Positions 52,802 through 62,506 of a stretch of 64,000 nucleotides of DNA are shown here, one piece after another. The notes under the pieces are model-generated. The model worked only from the letters and a program-made list of their open reading frames with translations, made no database searches and was not told the origin of the DNA. The position numbers were made by a program, and so were the translations under genes. Origin of the DNA: DTLC01 sp964555645. GTDB taxonomy: Bacteria; Verrucomicrobiota; Verrucomicrobiia; Limisphaerales; DTLC01. The stretch covers positions 372,001-436,000 of the forward strand of contig CAZKTA010000001.1 in NCBI GenBank assembly GCA_964555645.1. The letters run 5' to 3'. Within the stretch, counting starts at the first letter, position 1. Every line of letters starts with the position of its first letter.

Positions 52802-55800
52802 CTATTGTACTGCGATACGGTAAAACCGTTTTTCTGCCGCTGTGCCGTTGGTGTGGCTCATGCTGATCATGCTGTTTGCGCCTGTGACTGGCAGCCCAAT
52901 GGTCGTCCAAACACCGCTGGCTAAATCATCGCAATATTGCAACTGATACGTGTGCCCCGAATACCCCTGAATTTTCACTATGAAATCATTTCCCTCAACA
53001 CGTGCCGACTCGATCCGGATGGCGCCCCTGTCTAAAATGACACCGTGGTTCACAAAACCCGGGGGCAACACACCGTGCCACGTCATCACATCCAAGACGC
53101 CGCTGTTGGTAAATGCGCCCAAAATGTTCAACACTGCAGCCCCACTCAACCGCATTAGACCATTGTTCACAAGATTAGTTGCCACATCCAAACGGCCACG
53201 CCCGGCAACGGCAAGGGTACAGTCTTTGCCAACTTCGGCGCGGTCGGCCACGTTAAGCCAACCATTGGTAACCTCCAGCACCGCGTTTGATATGAGCACT
53301 AATCTGCCTGCATGCTGACCAACCGCATCAACAACCACGGCCGCGTTGCTGATGATGGCGGTGTCGTACCGGCTTGGTTGCCATGGCGAGCTGGTATTGA
53401 CCACCCCGCGTCCGGCTAAGTTCAGCGGCTCGCCGTAGGCCACCCAGTTTTGAATCAGTGCATACCGGTTGTTCGTTGCGCCAATGAAAAGAATCGGCCC
53501 AGGGGCCGGCCACGCGGCTACATCGTTTAGGTATTCCTCAAGGTCTGTGTATCCGTCGTTATCAAAATCTGCGTTGTTGTTGGGCACGTTTGGGTTTAGT
53601 CCATGTTCAAGCTCCCAGTAATTGGGCATGCCGTCTTGGTCGGTATCCCAATCCGCTGGCCGCTGGAACGGTGGCAGACCGTTTGGCCCTGGCCGTAACG
53701 CCCACAACGCGCGCCATTCCGCACCTTCGTTGGCTGGGTCGGCGTAGTAGGTGCCACTCATATTGTACGGGTCGTCGGACCACGCTTGGACTCGGCCTGT
53801 GCCGCGCAACACATCGCCAACCAGACGCGCGATTAAAGCGTTGAGCGCATTCGTAGGGCCAATTACTTGATCTAAATTCCGGTCCCACCAACGCGAGCCG
53901 GCGTAGCGCAGCACATTGGTAAGTGCCGACCGCGCTGATAGCGTCACACCAACATCTATGTCGTACGCAGCAGACTGCCGGGTGACGCTGCTGTAATCAT
54001 TGTCGGCCGAGACGGTGTCTAATGGGTCGCCGTCCTTGTTGATGTCTTTGAGGTTGCCCGCTACATAGGCAAATGTGTAGCCGGCTGAACCCGAGAAAAT
54101 TCCTGTGCCACCGGCTTCGGTCGAATCCCAGTCCGAATCGCCGCCTGGGCCGGCTAGATAAAAATTGTTGATGAAGTTGTTCTTGCTGTACTGGCCGCCG
54201 CCTGCGTACCCGGCCGTGCCGAGCCAGTTGTAAAACACGTTGTTTCTGAAGTCATTCAGTGCGCCTGTACCCACCTCGCTACCAACGCGCGGTAACCGAC
54301 CGCGAATGTGCGCGTCTAGGTTTCGGATAAAGCTTACCTTCTGATCCGTATCCGCACCGAGCAGATGACCGTAACTGTGTTGGTTGTAGTTCTGAGCCAA
54401 GGCACAGACACAGTATTGGACCGTGAGTTTGTCCGCTTTCTCGTTACACGAAATTGTTTCGTCCGACCCGTACAAAGCATCTACGTGGTCGATCATTATC
54501 ATTTTCCCAGAGACATCCATGGCGTCCATTGTGTAGGAGGTAGGTAGTTTACCCGGCGCAGGCGGGTCTTGCCCTGGCTCCCAAAACGCGCGCATGCCGT
54601 ACCCAGCCGCAATAGTGATGTTACGAATGATTATGTTGCTGCCAGATGGTTTAAGTGTGCCACCCATTATGATCACCGGCCCAGGTGCCGTCTGGCCCGC
54701 TATGGTGATATTGTTTGCGCTAATGCTGACCCTAGATGATGCGTCCCATGCGTTCCCGCCAGATGACCAATTCGTTGTATCCAGCCGGCCCAGATGAAAC
54801 ACGCCGGCCACGTCAAAAACGATTGTCTTAGGACTCGGGACTGCGCTGCTCAAGCCGTACCAAAGCGTGCCCGGTGTCATGCGTTCGGGGTCGTCCAATG
54901 CACTGTTCAGCTTAGTGACGCGATAGACCACACCGCCGCGCCCGCCGGAAGCGTACCTGGCCGCGCCGTCGGCACCTGGAAACGCAGGCATTGGATTGGT
55001 CGTGATTTGCACTACCACCAGCATGGCAACCACACTTGTAACCGCGCCGAACCTGTTGGTGACAACGACAAAATACGGGCCGGCATCAGCGGGTGAGCTG
55101 ATTGTGAATGACAAAGTGGTATTTGTTTGGCCGGGTAACGGGTTATTATTGAAGAACCACTGGTACGACAACGGCAGCGTGCCAGTTGCCGAAACGCTGA
55201 ACAAGGCAAGGTATCCAACTGCATTAGTGCAGTTTTGCGGCTGCGTAGTAATGACCGGCTGTACAGGATCAAGCACGCTGAGCGCGGCTACTGCGCTTGT
55301 TGCAGCGCCGAAGCTGTTGCTGACCACTGCGAAATACCCACCTGCATGGCTACGCTGCACATTCGTGATCATGAGTGCAGCGTTTGTGGCCCCGACCAAT
55401 GTCGTGTTGGTATTGAAGTACCACTGGTACGAGAGCGGCGGTGCACCTGCGGCAGCTATGCTAAAACTGACTGTGTCACCCACCGTGACTGTGGCGTTTG
55501 TCGGGTGAGCAGTAATCACAGGCAAGTCCACACCCGCTGGGGTGTAAGGAGCCACATCGGCAAAGGTAGTTCCGAACCTGAACTCGTCGAACCATAGGAC
55601 AGTATTTGTGCCTGCTGCATTTCCTCCATTTGCGTCGAGTCGGATGTTGTTCAAGCCGTCTTCGTTTGCCGTATTGTTGGTTGTGTGTGCGGCCCAGATC
55701 GGAGGTTCAACTGCCAGATTTGTCCAGTTAAACCACGTGTAAACCGTGTCATTGGCCGGACCACCATCCAGGTCAAGCCGCACCAACACAAACGTTGGCA

Positions 55801-56542
55801 CATCCAACGGCGCTGTGCTGGCAGCTAAGCCAGTATTTTGCGTGCCTGCGGCTGCGTCTTTGCCTGTCCAAGTTGCCCAAGTATCGTACGGTGTGCCTAT
55901 TCGATTAGCTGCGTTCGGGCTGCCAACACTGTAAAGTTCTGTGCCAGTGCTTGTGGCATTGGTCAATGCTCCAGACCGAAAAACAAGATCGCCTTTACGC
56001 ACGTACTGGTTTGTCGTGCTGCCTGCTGTGGGCGGGCCGATCCATTGCATCATAAAGCTTGCCCAGTACGTGCCGGGCGAATTTGTCAGCCCAGTGTAGA
56101 TATTGCTCACCAATGTACCGAAATCGAAGCTCCGACTCGGTTGCGCGTTTATCGTTGTGCCAGCAGGCGCGCCGATCACTACACTGTTTCCACTTGTGAC
56201 AAGTGAGTTACCTGCTGCATCTGTGTAGTCGAGGCTGCCTGCCACATTAGTTGCCATTGGTACATTGGCACCACACCACCGCCCTGCCCAACCGAAGCTG
56301 CCGTCGCCACCCTGAGCCGAAGCATTCGTCAAGCTGTCGCCCACTGGATAATTGAACCCTTCGTACGCCATTAATACTGCATGTGAGTGCACCGGAGCAA
56401 ACGCAGCAAGCAAACCAAACACCACAATTGCCGTGCTGCACTTCACAGAAGCGCTGAGCTGACAAACACAACTCCGGATTTCCAACCACAAGGCGTGAAA
56501 TCTTGTAAACGCCGACTCGACTCTTGCGCTACCGTTGTTCAT
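52802..56542 (-). CDS. Very large secreted pectate-lyase-type protein with Ig-like and calcium-repeat regions
   Basis: 1246 residues. A long N-region with a late signal-like stretch (about 35-56, IVVFGLLAAFAPVHSHA) precedes a LamG/jelly-roll-like domain (about 58-340). Two Ig-like domains (about 345-525, PLSYQWYFN and AGGYFAVVSN-type repeats) are followed by a parallel beta-helix lyase domain (about 535-930) opened by FPGADGAARYASGGRGG, the PL1 start motif. GSDETISCNEKADKLTVQYC and HIRGRLPRVGSEVGTGALNDFRNNVFYN match the core, where the Arg-Leu-Pro-Arg run is the likely catalytic region. A thrombospondin-3-like DxDxDG block (about 990-1030, WDTDQDGMPN, DFDNDGYTD) and a C-terminal Verrucomicrobia module complete it. 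Confidence 0.82.
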   Translation of the reverse strand: MNNGSARVESAFTRFHALWLEIRSCVCQLSASVKCSTAIVVFGLLAAFAPVHSHAVLMAYEGFNYPVGDSLTNASAQGGDGSFGWAGRWCGANVPMATNVAGSLDYTDAAGNSLVTSGNSVVIGAPAGTTINAQPSRSFDFGTLVSNIYTGLTNSPGTYWASFMMQWIGPPTAGSTTNQYVRKGDLVFRSGALTNATSTGTELYSVGSPNAANRIGTPYDTWATWTGKDAAAGTQNTGLAASTAPLDVPTFVLVRLDLDGGPANDTVYTWFNWTNLAVEPPIWAAHTTNNTANEDGLNNIRLDANGGNAAGTNTVLWFDEFRFGTTFADVAPYTPAGVDLPVITAHPTNATVTVGDTVSFSIAAAGAPPLSYQWYFNTNTTLVGATNAALMITNVQRSHAGGYFAVVSNSFGAATSAVAALSVLDPVQPVITTQPQNCTNAVGYLALFSVSATGTLPLSYQWFFNNNPLPGQTNTTLSFTISSPADAGPYFVVVTNRFGAVTSVVAMLVVVQITTNPMPAFPGADGAARYASGGRGGVVYRVTKLNSALDDPERMTPGTLWYGLSSAVPSPKTIVFDVAGVFHLGRLDTTNWSSGGNAWDASSRVSISANNITIAGQTAPGPVIIMGGTLKPSGSNIIIRNITIAAGYGMRAFWEPGQDPPAPGKLPTSYTMDAMDVSGKMIMIDHVDALYGSDETISCNEKADKLTVQYCVCALAQNYNQHSYGHLLGADTDQKVSFIRNLDAHIRGRLPRVGSEVGTGALNDFRNNVFYNWLGTAGYAGGGQYSKNNFINNFYLAGPGGDSDWDSTEAGGTGIFSGSAGYTFAYVAGNLKDINKDGDPLDTVSADNDYSSVTRQSAAYDIDVGVTLSARSALTNVLRYAGSRWWDRNLDQVIGPTNALNALIARLVGDVLRGTGRVQAWSDDPYNMSGTYYADPANEGAEWRALWALRPGPNGLPPFQRPADWDTDQDGMPNYWELEHGLNPNVPNNNADFDNDGYTDLEEYLNDVAAWPAPGPILFIGATNNRYALIQNWVAYGEPLNLAGRGVVNTSSPWQPSRYDTAIISNAAVVVDAVGQHAGRLVLISNAVLEVTNGWLNVADRAEVGKDCTLAVAGRGRLDVATNLVNNGLMRLSGAAVLNILGAFTNSGVLDVMTWHGVLPPGFVNHGVILDRGAIRIESARVEGNDFIVKIQGYSGHTYQLQYCDDLASGVWTTIGLPVTGANSMISMSHTNGTAAEKRFYRIAVQ

Positions 56543-57081
56543 GACAAATTTGGGAGCACTTCCTTAAACAACCTGGCACTCTAAAAAACGCAAGTACTCA
56601 CCTGCAACTTAACCGTTTGCACATCAACTTTGCCCAAGCCTCTGAGCGCAGCAACAAAAAATTTCCGAATGACCCAACGTAGCCAGTCATGTACTACCAG
56701 TATGCGCGGATGCGTACCCCCTAATCGCCAGCACAAACTTTTTAGCCCATGTGTAACACAAAGGCGCTCATGCCCAAGACCCAGTCTATATGCGGCCAAA
56801 ACACATGCAAAACCAGCTCGAAACGCTCGTGTTAATGCGCATCTGGAACTGCTCTTTAAGAGCCCAGCGCCGCGTTCAAGTGCACTTTTTTCATGCTGAT
56901 TTGCAAAACCGCCAGGTGGACAGATCTGAGTTGAAAAGCTAAAGTAAAACGTGGGTCTGAGACTGAGAGAAGTGGAAACTGGAACACCACATTCAAGACT
57001 TATCCGTCCAACCAAGGACGTTTATTGAGCAGTACAGTTGTGCGTGTTGTGAAATAGTTATCGAACCGTCAGCGAACACTA
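56543..57081. other. Divergent promoter region between two lyase genes
   Basis: 539 bases between the minus-strand lyase (start 56542) and the plus-strand lyase (57082). No credible gene. A 13-base palindrome at 56851-56863 is listed separately. Both promoters presumably lie here. Confidence 0.5.
56851..56863. promoter_or_regulatory. Palindrome GCTCTTTAAGAGC, candidate operator
   Basis: GCTCTT-T-AAGAGC is a perfect 6-bp inverted repeat with one central base, sitting in the shared region between the two divergent pectate-lyase genes. Short and symmetrical, it could bind a dimeric regulator; a single copy may be chance. Confidence 0.35.
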
Positions 57082-59637
57082 ATGATCTTAATGCACAGTT
57101 TCTGTCGGTCTGCTGAATTTGCCTTAAACGGAGTTTTGTTATCGGGCAGGCGACTCACGGCAATCTCACTAGGGCACTATCCCACCGCGGTTTGTATGTG
57201 CATGTTATTTGTGATGCTGCATTGCCATAATGCACAAGCTGCGCTTTACTTCAGTGACTCTTTTGCATACGCGGCCGGGAACCTCGGCACGGTAGGCTCG
57301 AGCGCGGGTTGGCAAAACTCAAATGTGGGCGTGACAGTCAGCAGTAACAGCCTGGATGGAACAGGTTTAGGGTTGCCTGCTTCGACGGCAAACAAAGTCA
57401 CAACCACCACCGGCTCTAGTACCGGCACGTACAACGAGTTCAGTTCGGGGGTTATTACCGGGGCGGTGTACTACTCATTCTTAATGCGTGTGAACTCGAC
57501 GGCTGGCCTCGATTCAAGCGGCAAAGTGCTCACCGGGTTGATACGCGCAGGGTCACTGTCCTCATATTACGTTGACGCCGTGCTTAGGCTTGATGCTGGC
57601 CAGGTGCGACTTGGCATCTGCAAATTGCGCGCCGTAACGAACTGGCTTAGCACAACTATTCAGACCAATAGTACGTACCTTGTTGTCCTGAAGTACGAGT
57701 TTGTGTCCGGATCAAACAACGATAAGGTTGCATTGTGGCTTAATCCGGTTGTTGGTGAGGTAGAGCCAGCACCAGCCGTTGAGTTCAGCACTGGCAGCGA
57801 CGGCAACAACAGCACTGGGATTGGCCGTTGTTTCATCTATGGTGGCATGGCAGTTGATCTGGACGAAGTCCGCGTTGCGTCAAGCTGGGCTGAAGCTGTG
57901 CCCAAAGGCGCGCAAAAGCCACTTGCTCTGCCTGTGATAACCGAGGTTTTGTTGGTGCCTGAAGGGCTTGTGTTGTGTGGCACAAACGGTCAGCCGGGTG
58001 GCTCGTTTGACCTGGTTACTTCCGCTGACATTGCACTGCCCGTGGAGCAATGGACCGAGGTTGCTTCGGAAAATTTCCGGGCCGACGGCAGTTTCTGTCT
58101 CACCAATACAGTTTGGCCAACTGCACAACAGCAGTTCTTCAGGCTCCGCGTTGCAAGCCAAGCTGGTCCAACCCCACCTGTTATCATTGAGCAACCGCAA
58201 AGCCGGACCAATTATGTTGGCACAACCGCAAGCTTCAGCGTGTCGGCCGCGGGTTCAATGCCGCTTTCGTATCAGTGGTATTTCAATGGAACAAATCCCA
58301 TGCCGGGGCGCACCTCGGCAACACTAGTCCTGACAAATGTGCAACCGGCCAATGCAGGCCAATACACGGTTGTTGTAAGCAATATTGCCGGTGTTGTGAC
58401 GAGCCAGGTGGCAACTTTGACGGTGATTGTTCTTGAAGTGCCCCCAACCATTACGGTGCACCCGCAAAGCCAAACAGTGCGCGAAGGCGCAACGGCAACA
58501 TTCACTGTTGTGGCCGACGGTCCAGGGCCACTAAGCTACCAATGGTACCTCGCGCCAGATGTGTCGTTGGCCGGCCGGACAAATGCGACTATTGTGCTCG
58601 AAAATGTGAGTACAAACGATGCAGGCGGGTATTTTGCTATTGTGGCCAATCCATTCGGCGCTGTCACAAGTGCAGTGGCTACATTGACCGTCAGACCAGC
58701 CGACTCGGGCATACCAGATTTCCGTCACGTGGGCTTTGCTGATGTTGGGTTCAACCTGACCGGCGGTGAAGGTGGCCAAGTTGTAACAGTCACAACAGCC
58801 GCTGAGCTGAAGGCATACGCAGACTCGAACGCCAAATACATCATTTACGTGTCCGGCACACTGAACGTATCTGGCATGGAGACGCATGTGCGGTCGCACA
58901 AGACAATTATTGGGCTTGGCACAAATGCAACGTTGGTTGGGGGCGGCTTGTACATGTACAACTCGAGCAACATCATTGTGCGGAACCTGACAATTCGTAA
59001 TTCAACCGAAGATGGCATCGGTATTACCAGTGGCGCGAACCATATCTGGATTGACCATTGCACAATAGCAGATTGCAGAGACGGGCTGATAGATATAGTC
59101 AAAGGAGCCGATTACGTCACAGTTTCCTGGTGCAGGTTTTATTACACAGACCCGGCCAATACCCACAGGTTCGCCTGTCTAGTTGGTGCAAGCGACGGTG
59201 ATGCAAGCCGTGACATGGGTAGGTTGCGGGTAACTTTCCATCACAATTGGTGGGGTACCTTGTGCATCGAGCGCATGCCGTCAGTTAGGTTCGGACGCGC
59301 GCATCTGTTTAACAACTACTTTAACGCGCCCGGCAACAATTATTGCGTCAGGTCGCGACTGTACGCTGAGTGCCGGATCGAGAACAACTGGTTCGAAAAT
59401 GTCCAAAATCCGTGGGAGGTTTACCTCACCACGGGCACGCCCGGCAAGGTGTATGCAAGCGGCAACAGATTCGTGAATGTGACTTGGTACCAAAACGTTG
59501 CGGATGGCAGGATTGTGCCGCCTGGCACGGACGAAGTTTTTACGCCGCCGTATTCGTACACTGTTGACCCGGTTGACAATGTGCCGGCAATTGTCATCGA
59601 GCATGCCGGCGCAGGCCGCGGTCCGTTTGCACCGTAA
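57082..59637 (+). CDS. Secreted PL1 pectate lyase with two Ig-like domains
   Basis: 851 residues from ATG 57082; ATG 57091 is close by. A late signal-like stretch (about 38-55, MCMLFVMLHCHNAQAA) is followed by a LamG/jelly-roll-like domain, two Ig-like domains (about 370-545, PLSYQWYFNG and GPLSYQWYLAP) and a PL1 parallel beta-helix (about 550-851). The catalytic and calcium motifs are clear: HTIIGLGTNAT-type strand, HIWIDHCTIADCRDGLIDI (calcium-binding Asp residues), VTVSWCRFYY and RMPSVRFGRAH (about 731-741, the RxPxxRxG motif with the catalytic Arg). It should cleave homogalacturonan by beta-elimination. Strongly similar to the next gene. Confidence 0.92.
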   Translation: MILMHSFCRSAEFALNGVLLSGRRLTAISLGHYPTAVCMCMLFVMLHCHNAQAALYFSDSFAYAAGNLGTVGSSAGWQNSNVGVTVSSNSLDGTGLGLPASTANKVTTTTGSSTGTYNEFSSGVITGAVYYSFLMRVNSTAGLDSSGKVLTGLIRAGSLSSYYVDAVLRLDAGQVRLGICKLRAVTNWLSTTIQTNSTYLVVLKYEFVSGSNNDKVALWLNPVVGEVEPAPAVEFSTGSDGNNSTGIGRCFIYGGMAVDLDEVRVASSWAEAVPKGAQKPLALPVITEVLLVPEGLVLCGTNGQPGGSFDLVTSADIALPVEQWTEVASENFRADGSFCLTNTVWPTAQQQFFRLRVASQAGPTPPVIIEQPQSRTNYVGTTASFSVSAAGSMPLSYQWYFNGTNPMPGRTSATLVLTNVQPANAGQYTVVVSNIAGVVTSQVATLTVIVLEVPPTITVHPQSQTVREGATATFTVVADGPGPLSYQWYLAPDVSLAGRTNATIVLENVSTNDAGGYFAIVANPFGAVTSAVATLTVRPADSGIPDFRHVGFADVGFNLTGGEGGQVVTVTTAAELKAYADSNAKYIIYVSGTLNVSGMETHVRSHKTIIGLGTNATLVGGGLYMYNSSNIIVRNLTIRNSTEDGIGITSGANHIWIDHCTIADCRDGLIDIVKGADYVTVSWCRFYYTDPANTHRFACLVGASDGDASRDMGRLRVTFHHNWWGTLCIERMPSVRFGRAHLFNNYFNAPGNNYCVRSRLYAECRIENNWFENVQNPWEVYLTTGTPGKVYASGNRFVNVTWYQNVADGRIVPPGTDEVFTPPYSYTVDPVDNVPAIVIEHAGAGRGPFAP

Positions 59638-59668
59638 AAAACCACCCAATCAAACAGATCCAGTCGCC

Positions 59669-62506
59669 ATGTGTAATGTGGTTCGATCCATAAAGGTTCA
59701 TGAACTGAGGGGAATCGCACTCGCAGCCAGCATTGTCCTTGCTGCAAACATCGTCTTTGGCGTGTCATTGCCGTACTATGACGGGTTCGACTACCCCGAG
59801 GGCAGGTTGAACGATGTGGGTGCACCAAACTGGTTTGCTGGCAGCACCGGTCCGGAACTAATGGTCACAAACCCAGCCGCACTGAGCGAACCCGAAGGAT
59901 TCCCAACTGCTACTGGTAAAGGCCTGCGCCGCGCGCCGAGCGGCACGGCACGGCGCTCAGTGATCCAGTACGATGCGGTCCCGGCTGTGGACGGTAACGC
60001 GCTCTATGTGTCATTTCTGCTCAACGTGCAGAGTCCACCAACTGGAACGCAACTTATGGGTTATTTGGAAAACACGTCCCAGAGCGACAGCGCGCCGCAA
60101 TGCGGTATTTTTATTGACAGCGGACCCAAAATTGGCGTGGGCAAAAATTCATCCAGCCCGGGCTTTGTGATGACCACAAACCTCGGCGCAGGGACACATT
60201 TAATTGTGGCCCGGTACATGTTCCAGGCGGGGAACGACCGCGTGGATCTATGGGTTGATCCGCCTGCGACTACATACGGTGCAAGCACGGCCCCACCGTC
60301 ACTTGGTGGTGTGACTGGCAGCTCAGATCCACCACAATTGGCCTACTTCCAATTCTACACCACGCCATCGGCTGGTGGCGTGCAGTTCATTGACGAGTTT
60401 CGCCTAGGCACAAACTGGGCGCAGGTCGTGCCCTTGGCCGCGCCACTGGTCGGGACAAAACTCGCCTTTGTGGTGCAACCGACAAATGCACTGGTCAACG
60501 CGGTCATGGCGCCTGTGATTGTGCAGGTTCAAACAGCTTCAGGTACACCGGTTGCGTCTAATAATGTGCCGGTTACTCTGGCATTAACGAGCGGGAGCGG
60601 TACATTGAGCGGGACACTGACCCGGTACACCGACGCGACTGGGAAGGCGGTTTTTGATGACCTGAGCATTGATATGTCAGGCACAGGTAAACAGCTCACG
60701 GCAACTGCCAGCGGTATCGGGGAAGGGCTGGCAAGTGCCGTGAGCGCACCCTTCAGCATTCTTGAGCCGCCAGCATATTCGAGCCTTGTTATTACGCACA
60801 CTGAAATGCTATCGAGCGGGCTCATGATTGGTGGAGGTAATCCGACCCCGGGCCAGTTTGTGCAAGTCTTGGGCGCACCGGATTGGTCAATGCCACTTAC
60901 CAATTGGTTAATAGTCAAGTACGGTTACTTCGACGTCGCAGGGGCAATCCGGTTTACAAACCCGGTATCACCTGCACTGCCGCAAGCGTACTACAGACTG
61001 CGTACGGGCGATACCACAACGAAACTGCAGCCCCCAGCAATTAGTATCCAGCCGGCGAGCCAGATTGTGTCGCCAGGTTCGACAGCAGTGTTCAACGTGG
61101 TTGGCATTGGGCCGCAACTGCAGTATCTGTGGCTTTTGAACAGCACGCCGCTTTGGGGCCAGACAAATGACACGCTCTACATTTCGAACGCACAGGCGGT
61201 GCATGAGGGCAATTACCAAGTAATTGTTGCAAATGTGGTTGGCTCGGTTACAAGCGCAGTTGCAACGTTATGGGTCAGTAATGTTGCGCCAGTCATAACA
61301 AGCCAGCCCCAAAACCAAACCGCCCAATCAGGTGGCACAGTCATTTTCAGCGTAACCGCAACTGGCACCGCTCCACTTAGTTACCAATGGTACTTCAATA
61401 ATAATATACTTTTGCCCGGAGCCACAAATGCTCAGCTGGTGTTGAGCAACGTAACGACAAATGACGCCGGCCAATACCGCGTCGTCGTAGCGAATGCTTT
61501 TGGCACTGCCACCAGCGCCGATGCGACTCTCTCTGTGACTCTTGTGCCGACTGCACTGCCGCAGACAAACTTGGTCGGGTTCGCCGCAGGTGTCACCGGC
61601 GGTACCGGAGGCAATGTAACCAACGTTTCAAATTACACCCAACTACGCGCCGCGTGCCGGTTGAGCGGGCCGTGGATTATCCGGGTTCACGGTACCATCG
61701 TGGTGACCGAGGACTATTGTTACATCACACAGCCGCACAAGACAATTATCGGCGTTGGGACCAACGCTGCCATTTATGGGGGCGGACTGCGCGTGGCAGC
61801 AACCAACATCATCATTGCAAACTTGTTCATTAGCGCCACAAACCACTCAGATGCAGACGGTGTAACGATCGATACCAGCAGTCATGGCACGGGCAAATAC
61901 GTCTGGGTTGATCACTGTACATTTTATGGCTGCCGCGACGGCTCGGTTGACATCACAAAAGGCGCAGATTACGTGACAGTATCGTGGTGCAAGTTCTACT
62001 ATGCGCCCGTGCCCAAAGGGACCGTGAACCATGAGTATGTTAACTTGATAGCCTCAAGCGACGACGACATAGGCCAGTACCGAGTCACGTTCCATCATAA
62101 CTGGTACGGGCCGTATTGCCGCGAGCGCATGCCGTCGGTACGGTTTGGTCGAGTGCACGTGTTCAACAATTACTACGACTGCTTCGACAATAACTACTGT
62201 GTGCGCACAAGGATAAACGCACAAGTGTTGCTCGAGAACAACTACTTCATCGGCGTGCAAAATCCTTGGGAACGGTATGTTACGACTGGGACACCCGGTT
62301 TACTGAAGGCAACCGGCAACATCACAAACAATTGCACGTGGCGTGTCTGGACAAGCGGTGTGGTTCTTATTCCAGGCAACGACACGCTCACAGCTCCAGA
62401 ACTGACGACCCAAATTTATCCTTATACACTCGATCCTGCTGAAGACGTGCCTTACTACGTGCAAACCTACGCTGGCGCAGGCAAGTACCCGTACGTTTCG
62501 GAGTAG
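59669..62506 (+). CDS. Secreted PL1 pectate lyase with Ig-like and Big/invasin-like domains
   Basis: 945 residues from ATG 59669; an in-frame extension to 59498 lies inside the previous gene and is rejected. Signal (LRGIALAASIVLAANIVFGVSL), a LamG/jelly-roll-like domain with YYDGFDYPEG, an invasin/Big-like domain (about 265-365, VVQPTNALVNAVMAPVIVQVQTASG), two Ig-like domains (about 450-630, LQYLWLLNS and PLSYQWYFNN) and a C-terminal PL1 domain. DHCTFYGCRDGSVDI, VTVSWCKFYYAP and RMPSVRFGRVH (about 820-830, the RxPxxRxG motif) are present. The lyase domain is closely related to the preceding gene's, 32 bases upstream of its start; the pair looks like a tandem duplication with different accessory domains. 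Confidence 0.92.
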   Translation: MCNVVRSIKVHELRGIALAASIVLAANIVFGVSLPYYDGFDYPEGRLNDVGAPNWFAGSTGPELMVTNPAALSEPEGFPTATGKGLRRAPSGTARRSVIQYDAVPAVDGNALYVSFLLNVQSPPTGTQLMGYLENTSQSDSAPQCGIFIDSGPKIGVGKNSSSPGFVMTTNLGAGTHLIVARYMFQAGNDRVDLWVDPPATTYGASTAPPSLGGVTGSSDPPQLAYFQFYTTPSAGGVQFIDEFRLGTNWAQVVPLAAPLVGTKLAFVVQPTNALVNAVMAPVIVQVQTASGTPVASNNVPVTLALTSGSGTLSGTLTRYTDATGKAVFDDLSIDMSGTGKQLTATASGIGEGLASAVSAPFSILEPPAYSSLVITHTEMLSSGLMIGGGNPTPGQFVQVLGAPDWSMPLTNWLIVKYGYFDVAGAIRFTNPVSPALPQAYYRLRTGDTTTKLQPPAISIQPASQIVSPGSTAVFNVVGIGPQLQYLWLLNSTPLWGQTNDTLYISNAQAVHEGNYQVIVANVVGSVTSAVATLWVSNVAPVITSQPQNQTAQSGGTVIFSVTATGTAPLSYQWYFNNNILLPGATNAQLVLSNVTTNDAGQYRVVVANAFGTATSADATLSVTLVPTALPQTNLVGFAAGVTGGTGGNVTNVSNYTQLRAACRLSGPWIIRVHGTIVVTEDYCYITQPHKTIIGVGTNAAIYGGGLRVAATNIIIANLFISATNHSDADGVTIDTSSHGTGKYVWVDHCTFYGCRDGSVDITKGADYVTVSWCKFYYAPVPKGTVNHEYVNLIASSDDDIGQYRVTFHHNWYGPYCRERMPSVRFGRVHVFNNYYDCFDNNYCVRTRINAQVLLENNYFIGVQNPWERYVTTGTPGLLKATGNITNNCTWRVWTSGVVLIPGNDTLTAPELTTQIYPYTLDPAEDVPYYVQTYAGAGKYPYVSE

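Noticed and set aside
56581..57015. 144-residue open frame between the divergent lyases
   Set aside because: Composition is arbitrary, with no domain, signal or ribosome binding site; it occupies the expected promoter region.
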